A stretch of DNA of 20,138 nucleotides from Chloroflexota bacterium (GTDB lineage Bacteria; Chloroflexota; Dehalococcoidia; SAR202; UBA6927), in the NCBI GenBank assembly GCA_002717725.1, contig PBBT01000025.1:1-20138 (forward strand). The letters run 5' to 3'. This document shows positions 14,408 to 20,138 of this stretch, in pieces. The notes under the pieces are model-generated. The model did not search any database. It saw nothing but the letters and a program-made list of their open reading frames with translations, and was not told the DNA's origin. Numbering within the stretch: position 1 is the first letter of the stretch; every line of letters starts with the position of its first letter. A program made the position numbers and the translations under genes.

Positions 14408-15094
14408 CTAAGTCTGGTTTTTTGGTTTTTTGAAAAGGATTACATTCGTTCTTGGGATAGTGATTTCCCAATGCATCCAATTACCAATCCATGAAATTGT
14501 ATCGTTTGTATAGAAGCTAATATGCGTGGGGTCTTTTTGATAGTACCAATCAGAAAAACGTGAATCTTTTGGAACAATTCCCGTCATTATGCCCAACCAT
14601 CCACCAGGGAGCAACAATTCATTCAAGAGGGAAATACTTTTTTTTGGATCTTTGAAATGTTCTATTGTTTCACTACATGTTATGAAATCATAATGAGTTT
14701 CCAATGATTTTTTATTGGGTTGGAAAATAGGGTCATAAGTCTCTATGTTAAATCCATCTTCCGTAATGATTTCAGCAAGTACAGGACCTGGGCCAGACCC
14801 AAAATCTAGTCCACAAGATCCACTATTTAATTTTGGTTTTAATTCAATCCATAGACGTGACAGAAAATCCACATAGCCTTTATTGTTGCGATTGTTATTG
14901 TGTGTTAGATATCGTTCAGTCTCCAATTGGAGGGACAAATGAAATTTTTTTGGTACAAATATTAATTTGCAAATATTGCATTGAAAATAATTTCTACGTA
15001 AATTTTTTTGTTTGCTTGAATAGAACATGCCCACTTTGTCAGATTCACAAAGTGGGCATATTTTTTGATAATCAGTAGTTTCTAGCAAAGGCAT
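14408..15094 (-). CDS. Zinc-ribbon class I SAM-dependent methyltransferase
   Basis: A 228-residue protein with an N-terminal zinc ribbon (Cys13, Cys16, Cys39, Cys42) and a C-terminal Rossmann methyltransferase domain of the Methyltransf_23 type. SAM motif I is GLDFGSGPGPVLAEII; the acidic motif II is ETYDP; CSETIEHFKDPKKS and LLPGGWLGIMT are the later motifs. The block DPTHISFYTNDTI is common in relatives. The substrate is unknown. Its ATG directly follows the TAA of the aldolase (TAAATG) with no ribosome site of its own, so it depends on translation of the aldolase. The gene is convergent with the lactonase, only 12 bases from its stop; no clear terminator is seen, though T-rich runs lie at 14415-14431. 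Confidence 0.83.
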   Translation of the reverse strand: MPLLETTDYQKICPLCESDKVGMFYSSKQKNLRRNYFQCNICKLIFVPKKFHLSLQLETERYLTHNNNRNNKGYVDFLSRLWIELKPKLNSGSCGLDFGSGPGPVLAEIITEDGFNIETYDPIFQPNKKSLETHYDFITCSETIEHFKDPKKSISLLNELLLPGGWLGIMTGIVPKDSRFSDWYYQKDPTHISFYTNDTISWIGNWMHWEITIPRTNVILFKKPKNQT

Positions 15095-15862
15095 TTAAGA
15101 AAATTCTTCTCTGAACTCAGCAAAGTACTTACGTGTGCCATTAATTCCAAGATTCATTACACTACCAACATTCATCATTCTATATCCTTCACGAATCCAT
15201 CTGCGAGCATCTTCAGGATCTGCAAATGTAGTAGCTAAGGCTTTTCCAGTACCTTTAATTTTTTGTGCAACATCGGACATAATTTGTTCCACTTTTGGAT
15301 GATGTATTTCCCCTGGGAAACCTAATGAAGCAGATAAATCTGTTGGGCCTACTAAAAGCACTTCGAAATCTTTAATGGCAAGAGTTTCATCGATCCTTTC
15401 ATAAGCTTCCATACTTTCCATTTGAATTATAAGCATTGTTTCCGAATTCGAGTTGTCAATAATGTCTTGCCTAGATACTCCCATAGGTTCTGCGAACCAT
15501 GGGGCTATTCCTCTTTCACCCATCGGGGGATATTTTGCATATTTGATTGCTTCAAGTACCTCTTCTGGTGAATCAACTTGTGGAACCATTACCCCCACAG
15601 CTCCTACATCGTAAGCTTTTTTGATTTCGGCGGGACTATTCCATGGAACTCGAATAACTCCCGCAACTCCAGCTTGTCTTGCTAAAATAGCTATTAGTCC
15701 AATTGATTCGGTCCCCCACGGGCTATGTTCCTGATCAATCCAAGTCCAATCTGGATTGGTATTAAATATAGCCAAAGCATTATGTGGCTCCCTGGTAAAC
15801 ATTGAGGTACTTAGTAAAAGATCATTATTCTTGATTCGTTCTCTGATATTGCTTGGGTACAT
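15095..15862 (-). CDS. HpcH/HpaI-type class II pyruvate aldolase
   Basis: A 255-residue TIM-barrel aldolase that splits hydroxy-keto acids into pyruvate and an aldehyde with a divalent metal. DWTWIDQEHSPWG holds the catalytic histidine, IRVPWN the arginine that binds pyruvate, QMES the metal glutamate and GPTDLSASLG the metal aspartate. YPPMGERGIAPWFA matches the family's Gly-x-Arg-Gly turn. Relatives act on 4-hydroxy-2-oxoheptanedioate, 2-dehydro-3-deoxyglucarate and related sugar-acid products. AGGAG lies seven bases before the ATG. First gene of a two-gene operon with the methyltransferase, read from a promoter at 15901-15929. The true aldehyde partner cannot be told from sequence. Confidence 0.88.
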   Translation of the reverse strand: MYPSNIRERIKNNDLLLSTSMFTREPHNALAIFNTNPDWTWIDQEHSPWGTESIGLIAILARQAGVAGVIRVPWNSPAEIKKAYDVGAVGVMVPQVDSPEEVLEAIKYAKYPPMGERGIAPWFAEPMGVSRQDIIDNSNSETMLIIQMESMEAYERIDETLAIKDFEVLLVGPTDLSASLGFPGEIHHPKVEQIMSDVAQKIKGTGKALATTFADPEDARRWIREGYRMMNVGSVMNLGINGTRKYFAEFREEFS

Positions 15863-15900
15863 TTTCTATCTCCTGTATGATAAATTACTGAATTCTGCTC

Positions 15901-15929
15901 AGTTTATTGGCACTGAATGTTATCGTCAA
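15901..15929 (-). promoter_or_regulatory. Promoter of the aldolase-methyltransferase operon
   Basis: On the minus strand TTGACG (15929-15924), a 17-base spacer and TAAACT (15906-15901) form a good promoter about 40 bases before the aldolase start codon. Confidence 0.5.
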
Positions 15930-15941
15930 CTTGAATATAAT
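15913..15941 (+). promoter_or_regulatory. Possible promoter of the HesB-like gene
   Basis: A perfect TATAAT at 15936-15941 is preceded at 17 bases by CTGAAT (3 of 6 matches to the -35 consensus). It lies 53 bases before the start codon and overlaps the oppositely facing aldolase promoter. Confidence 0.4.
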
Positions 15942-15994
15942 CATTTATTCTTAATTAAACTGAAAGAAAATATTCGAATAATTTAGGTTTTGGA

Positions 15995-16279
15995 ATGTTA
16001 GAAGTTACCGATAATGCGAAAATTGAATTACAGCGGCTAAAAGAGGCGCGAACTATTCCTGAAGGACAATGTATGAAATTAGTTGCTCCGCCTTTGTGGG
16101 TGGGTGATGGAGATTTTGGAATGGTTATTACATTAGAAAGCGACGATGATACATTGGTTCTTTACAAGGGAGAGACTGTACTAAGAGTAGAAAGCTTTTT
16201 GATGGAGCAGATAAAAGAAGTCACATTAGATTTCAAACAGACTCCGCAAGGAAAGCAATTCACGATGGATGTGTATTAA
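15995..16279 (+). CDS. HesB/IscA-fold protein without cluster-binding cysteines
   Basis: A 94-residue soluble protein resembling the A-type Fe-S carrier fold: MLEVTDNAKIELQRLKEA at the start, a central FGMVITLESDDDTLVLYKG segment, then LRVESFLMEQIKEVTLDF and TPQGKQFTMDVY. True IscA/ErpA proteins need one cysteine near residue 35 and a C-terminal CGC; here the only cysteine is Cys26 and the C-terminal pair is missing, so cluster transfer is unlikely. Similar cysteine-free members occur in Chloroflexota and Actinobacteria and are usually annotated as Fe-S biosynthesis family proteins; their role is unknown. The ribosome site is weak. It ends 5 bases before the oppositely oriented tRNA-Pro. Confidence 0.7.
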   Translation: MLEVTDNAKIELQRLKEARTIPEGQCMKLVAPPLWVGDGDFGMVITLESDDDTLVLYKGETVLRVESFLMEQIKEVTLDFKQTPQGKQFTMDVY

Positions 16280-16284
16280 GGGTT

Positions 16285-16361
16285 TGGTCGGGGAGACTGG
16301 ATTTGAACCAGCGACCCCCTGTACCCCATACAGGTGCGCTACCAAACTGCGCTACTCCCCG
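16285..16361 (-). tRNA. tRNA-Pro (anticodon GGG)
   Basis: A 77-base cloverleaf on the minus strand. Acceptor CGGGGAG pairs perfectly with CTCCCCG, then discriminator A and an encoded CCA. The anticodon stem CCTGT/ACAGG carries the loop ATGGGGT (anticodon GGG). The T arm is CTGG-TTCAAAT-CCAG. It lies 41 bases after the glycosylase gene in the same direction, with no clear promoter in the gap, so it may be cut from the dinG-ogg transcript. Confidence 0.96.
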
Positions 16362-16402
16362 GTGTTATTAGGATATCACATCTTTGTTTTAGCGTCTGGT
16401 TT

Positions 16403-17257
16403 TTAGGTTTCAGATGTACGAGTGGAATGAAAAAGATAATGGTTCGCATATCCTGCATAAGAACCAAAATTTTCTTGTGCCCAACTTCTAATCACTGTTT
16501 TTGAAACTTTTGGGTCTGGAAGATAATTTTCTTTTATGATTCTTTCGATCCATACATCTACCGGGAATGCTTCGATTTTATCTATAGCAAAAAGCATAAT
16601 ACAATTTGCTACCTTATCTCCAATACCAGGAAGAGAGATAAGAGATTGTAGACAATTTTCATATGTAAGAGTTCTTAGTTTATTGGGATCAAATTTCTTT
16701 TCAGCTACAAGATTTGCAACGATGTTAATATTTTTTGATCTGAAACCTATTCCCATTTGGCGAAGTTTCTCTTCGCCCACGTTCGCGAGTTGCACTGGAG
16801 TTGGGAATGCTCCTCTTTCGAGGTCGTTCAAAGACAAAGCATTTCCAAAATTCTCAGACAAGTCTTCTATGTGTCTTTGAATTCTGGGAATATTGGATGC
16901 AGTTGCCAACATGAATGAAATTATTGTTTCCCATGGATCTTGTCGAAGAATTCTCATTCCTGAAAAATTCCTTGACGCGTTTGATAGGATATTGTCATTT
17001 TCAAAACTTTGATATATTTCCTCAAGGTCATCGTCAAGACGAAGATATGAAAAAATTGATTCAATAGGGCTGAAATTATCATTATGAATTAGTTGGATTT
17101 CATCTGAGATTCTTCTGATTTTTATCAATTCGTTGTCCACTATTCCATTGAACCATTTTTGAGATGATTCTTTTTCTATTCTCCAACGAAAAGCTTGGCC
17201 ACTATTTAAAGAATGCGCCAGATTTAATGGATTTTGATATTTAAAAGATGAGTACAT
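16403..17257 (-). CDS. ogg: 8-oxoguanine DNA glycosylase/AP lyase, OGG1 type
   Basis: Removes 8-oxoguanine from DNA and nicks the abasic site. The N-terminal OGG_N domain (about residues 8-100) has LNSGQAFRW. The catalytic helix-hairpin-helix domain follows: LRQDPWETIISFMLATASNI, MGIGFRSK and LISLPGIGDKVANCIMLFA. Lys215 in the hairpin is the Schiff-base nucleophile and Asp234 (FPVDVW) the second catalytic residue, spaced as in human OGG1. Length of 284 is normal. The gene starts 5 bases after the dinG stop codon, so the two are almost certainly co-transcribed, linking oxidative base repair with a helicase-nuclease. No good ribosome site is seen, consistent with coupling. Confidence 0.93.
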   Translation of the reverse strand: MYSSFKYQNPLNLAHSLNSGQAFRWRIEKESSQKWFNGIVDNELIKIRRISDEIQLIHNDNFSPIESIFSYLRLDDDLEEIYQSFENDNILSNASRNFSGMRILRQDPWETIISFMLATASNIPRIQRHIEDLSENFGNALSLNDLERGAFPTPVQLANVGEEKLRQMGIGFRSKNINIVANLVAEKKFDPNKLRTLTYENCLQSLISLPGIGDKVANCIMLFAIDKIEAFPVDVWIERIIKENYLPDPKVSKTVIRSWAQENFGSYAGYANHYLFHSTRTSET

Positions 17258-17262
17258 TTAAA

Positions 17263-20133
17263 TTATTTTGTCCAATAATAAATGTGATCGGACATGGTAG
17301 ATAAAGATGATTGGATTTGCGTCATTTCTGGAAGTGAGTTTAAGAATTGAGTTCCGTATCTTCTTTTTGTTAATCTACTATCAAGGATTATAGCTATACC
17401 TTTATCTGATTCTGTTCGTATTAAACGGCCAAGTCCTTGACGCAGTTTAATAATAGATAATGGGATACTGTAATCCATAAATGAATTTTCATATTGTTCT
17501 TCTCGCGCTGAATGAATTGGGTCGGTTGGAACGTGGAAAGGCAACCTAGTAATAATTAATACTTTTAAATGATCTCCAGGCAGATCTACTCCCTCCCAGA
17601 AGCTGGATGTGCCAAGCAAAACAGATTTTGGCACTTTCAAGAATTCCCTTCTCATGCTATCAGGGCTATCTCCTGGGCGTTGCGCGATCACATTTATATT
17701 TTCTGCTTGAAATCGGGGTTGTAAGTTTTTGTATGCATTGCGGAGTGATTGATATGAAGTGAAAAGAGCCATAGTTTTACCTTCTGCAGTAACAGATGCT
17801 TCGAAAATAGCGTTTTCTATTTCGCTTTGATATGTAGGTTGGTTTGGATCCGAAATATCATTTGGTAAAAATAATGCTGCAGATGTTTTGTAATCAAATG
17901 GTGATCCTAATATTAATTCCTTTGAGCGATCAAATCCTGTGTTGTTTCTAAAATGATCGAAATTTCCGTTGGTACTAATTGTTGCTCCTGTCATAATTAC
18001 GGACGATTTTTTTGAGAACAGATTTTCTTCCAAAGTTTTGGAAACATTCAAAGGTGCCATATTTAAATAAATTTCGGATTCTTCAGTTAGTTTGTTAATC
18101 CAATAAATTCCATTTGTATCCGGATTTGATAGGAAGCTGTTTAATGAATCACTGAGAGTTTGATGGAAATTTAATGCATTATTAATTGACTCAGATAATG
18201 TTTCAATATTAGGAAGGTCTGACTGTTCTTTGGTATGGATATATTCTTCCAAATCACCTAAGTTTTTACGGATAGTTATAAAAATTGTGTTTAAAATATC
18301 CCAAGTATTAAGTGTTTCTATCCAGCCTTGTGATTTCCTCAATGTGTCGATTACTCTAAGGCGAATTTGCTTTGCAAAAGGGGAGTTTTTGGAAGAATAT
18401 TGAGATTGTTGAGAGTTTGATCGTGCAAACTCTGACAAATCATTAAAAAGTAAATTTGTGATTTCGATGGATTTTGTTGTTAATTGTGTAAGTTCGAATA
18501 ATTTTTCTCTTATATTTTCATTCAGTTGTATTGTCAAGAATGTTCTGGGGAAAATATTACATATACTGGTTTCATTTCCACTAATTGATTCTAGGTGATC
18601 TCGAATCATTCGATTACTAATTTCGAATCCCAGATGTTTGGTCGCTTCTTCTTCAAGGTGGTGAGCCTCATCCATTATTAGAACATCATATTCTGGAAGT
18701 AATCCACCTCCCATTACCATGTCTGAAAGCACCAAAGCATGGTTAGTAATAATCAAATGAGATCCCTCGGCTCTTTGTCTTGCAGATTTCAAAAAACATG
18801 GTCGTCCACTATGCATGCATTTTAATGCAGTTTCTGAAGATAATTTGTTCCAGGGAGCTCTAGCAGTTTGGTATCCTAGATTTAATTCTTCACGATCTCC
18901 TGTTTTTGTATTCTTTAACCAGATCATTATTTTGGCTAACATTCTGGCTTCATCATCATTCAAATTCTCTGCAGAATGTAATCTTGCAGTTCTTTCTAAG
19001 CAAAGATAATTGGATCTACCTTTGAGCAATGTGCATTTTAGATCTTCTTGTGAATCGATGTTCATCTTTTCAAGTGCTTTATGTAATTTTGGCACATCAT
19101 TTTTGAGCAGCTGTTCTTGCAAATTAATTGTGTTTGTCGAAATCACAACAGTTTTATTGTGGGATAAAGCGTAAATTGCTCCTGGGATAAGATAAGCAAG
19201 AGATTTACCTACACCTGTTCCAGCCTCTACAGTTAAACGACTTGATGAATTTATGGCTTCTGCCACTGCAGTAGCCATTTCTATTTGTTCATCCCTAACT
19301 TCAAATGCAGATAGGGTTTTTGAAAGTGGCCCATTAAGTGAAAGTATTTCTTCAATTTCTGATAATTCTAGAGGGTAGCCGTCCTTGGGGTTCAAAGGAG
19401 ATAATGTGGTTAGACGTTTGTTTAGCGCCTCTTCATCAATTCCCAATGCTGAGATTGTTCTTCTGGGGTTTTTGTTAGCTGGATTTTTAGCCTTTGAGAA
19501 TTCAGATTCGATAGAAAGCCCATTTAATAAGTCTCCAAGAACCCAGTTAGACCTATTTGATAGACGGAGCATTTCATTTAGAGTTTCATAGTCCAATTGT
19601 TTTGCTATTTTTAGAAGCTTTTGGAAAACATGTTGGGTTGCAATTGCGTCACTTAATGCTCTGTGAGGGGATTTGTGATTAGCGTTGAACCTTTCTGCTA
19701 GCGCTTGTAGTGAATATTTTGATTCGGATGGGAGTAGTACATAGGCCATATCCCATGTGTCACATACAGGATTATCAAATGAGAGGTTAGCAGTTTCCAG
19801 AAATTCCAAATCAAACTTTGTGTTGTGACAGATGATTCCTGAATCTCCGACAAATTTTGATAATTTTGGAGCTATTGATTCCCATTTAGGGGCTTCGTCT
19901 ACTTCTTTTTGATTGATACCTGTTAACTGAATAATAAAATCGGATAATTGTAGGTCAGTATTAACTAGTGTGTTAAAAGTATCTAATGTTTCATTACCTT
20001 TGAATTTGACCGCACCGACTTCAATGATGTCATCTTTATTTTTATCGAGTCCAGTAGCTTCTAAATCTAGTGCTACCCAAATATCGGTTGATGGTGAAAT
20101 GGGTTTATTTTTTTTATTCATATTGGATTCCAT
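17263..20133 (-). CDS. dinG: DinG-family helicase with N-terminal DEDDh 3'-5' exonuclease domain
   Basis: A 956-residue protein joining a DnaQ-like exonuclease to an XPD/DinG superfamily 2 helicase, as in Gram-positive DinG. The exonuclease residues are Asp23 and Glu25 (ALDLEATG), Asp108 (NTKFDLE), and His157 and Asp162 (HRALSD). The helicase has Walker A AGTGVGKS (304-311), DEAH at 488-491, SSFWEGVDLPGDHLKVLIIT and motif VI RQGLGRLIR near the C-terminus. In the Fe-S region only three of the usual four cysteines are clear (Cys378, Cys439, Cys446). Staphylococcus aureus DinG has lost its cluster and works as a nuclease; this protein may be intermediate. The start at 20133 lies five bases from the window end, so an upstream extension cannot be excluded; Met5 is an alternative. 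Followed by the glycosylase. Confidence 0.93.
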   Translation of the reverse strand: MESNMNKKNKPISPSTDIWVALDLEATGLDKNKDDIIEVGAVKFKGNETLDTFNTLVNTDLQLSDFIIQLTGINQKEVDEAPKWESIAPKLSKFVGDSGIICHNTKFDLEFLETANLSFDNPVCDTWDMAYVLLPSESKYSLQALAERFNANHKSPHRALSDAIATQHVFQKLLKIAKQLDYETLNEMLRLSNRSNWVLGDLLNGLSIESEFSKAKNPANKNPRRTISALGIDEEALNKRLTTLSPLNPKDGYPLELSEIEEILSLNGPLSKTLSAFEVRDEQIEMATAVAEAINSSSRLTVEAGTGVGKSLAYLIPGAIYALSHNKTVVISTNTINLQEQLLKNDVPKLHKALEKMNIDSQEDLKCTLLKGRSNYLCLERTARLHSAENLNDDEARMLAKIMIWLKNTKTGDREELNLGYQTARAPWNKLSSETALKCMHSGRPCFLKSARQRAEGSHLIITNHALVLSDMVMGGGLLPEYDVLIMDEAHHLEEEATKHLGFEISNRMIRDHLESISGNETSICNIFPRTFLTIQLNENIREKLFELTQLTTKSIEITNLLFNDLSEFARSNSQQSQYSSKNSPFAKQIRLRVIDTLRKSQGWIETLNTWDILNTIFITIRKNLGDLEEYIHTKEQSDLPNIETLSESINNALNFHQTLSDSLNSFLSNPDTNGIYWINKLTEESEIYLNMAPLNVSKTLEENLFSKKSSVIMTGATISTNGNFDHFRNNTGFDRSKELILGSPFDYKTSAALFLPNDISDPNQPTYQSEIENAIFEASVTAEGKTMALFTSYQSLRNAYKNLQPRFQAENINVIAQRPGDSPDSMRREFLKVPKSVLLGTSSFWEGVDLPGDHLKVLIITRLPFHVPTDPIHSAREEQYENSFMDYSIPLSIIKLRQGLGRLIRTESDKGIAIILDSRLTKRRYGTQFLNSLPEMTQIQSSLSTMSDHIYYWTK

Positions 20134-20138
20134 TGTAT

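Noticed and set aside
1..20138. CRISPR array, insertion sequence, prophage or defence operon
   Set aside because: No regularly spaced repeats, transposase, integrase or known defence genes were seen; DinG and OGG1 are ordinary repair genes.

Overview
The window is AT-rich bacterial DNA with tightly packed genes. The gene content fits a marine Chloroflexota bacterium of the SAR202 / Dehalococcoidia type. The clues are a threonyl-tRNA synthetase without a TGS domain, an A1-type caa3 cytochrome oxidase operon whose subunit II ends in cytochrome c, an enolase-superfamily dehydratase beside a D-aminoacylase-like hydrolase, and an HpcH/HpaI-type aldolase. This placement is inference from gene content; no 16S rRNA gene is present.

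Layout. 1-79: the C-terminal tail of a helicase-associated-domain protein that starts outside the window. 80-413: non-coding, G-poor DNA with short repeats. 414-3173 (+): a catabolic pair, a D-aminoacylase/amidohydrolase and a galactonate-dehydratase-like enolase-superfamily enzyme. 3275-6298 (+): the classic translation cluster thrS-infC-rpmI-rplT; infC appears to start at a non-canonical AUC codon. 6329-11465 (-): an aerobic respiration operon, read coxB-coxA-coxC-coxD-ctaG-small membrane protein, giving a complete caa3-type terminal oxidase. 11466-11745: a divergent promoter region. 11746-14395 (+): tRNA-Lys(CTT), a signature amidase and a beta-propeller lactonase. 14408-15862 (-): an HpcH/HpaI aldolase followed without a gap by a zinc-ribbon SAM methyltransferase. 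15995-16279 (+): a HesB/IscA-fold protein lacking the cluster-binding cysteines. 16285-20133 (-): an exonuclease-DinG helicase, an OGG1-type 8-oxoguanine glycosylase and tRNA-Pro(GGG), all in one direction.

The genes fall into three themes: translation machinery, aerobic energy conservation, and small-molecule breakdown (amide, lactone, sugar-acid and aldol chemistry) typical of an oligotroph living on dissolved organic matter. DNA repair (OGG1 and DinG) forms a fourth small group. Start codons are often TTG (thrS, rplT, coxC, ctaG and probably coxB). Several sigma70-like promoters can be read, three of them with a TTGACG -35 element. I found no CRISPR array, transposase, integrase, phage gene or recognisable defence operon. 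The most unusual points are the AUC start of infC, a cysteine-containing insert in cytochrome oxidase subunit III, an incomplete Fe-S cysteine set in the DinG helicase, altered ligand residues in the two catabolic enzymes, and the odd 80-413 region.
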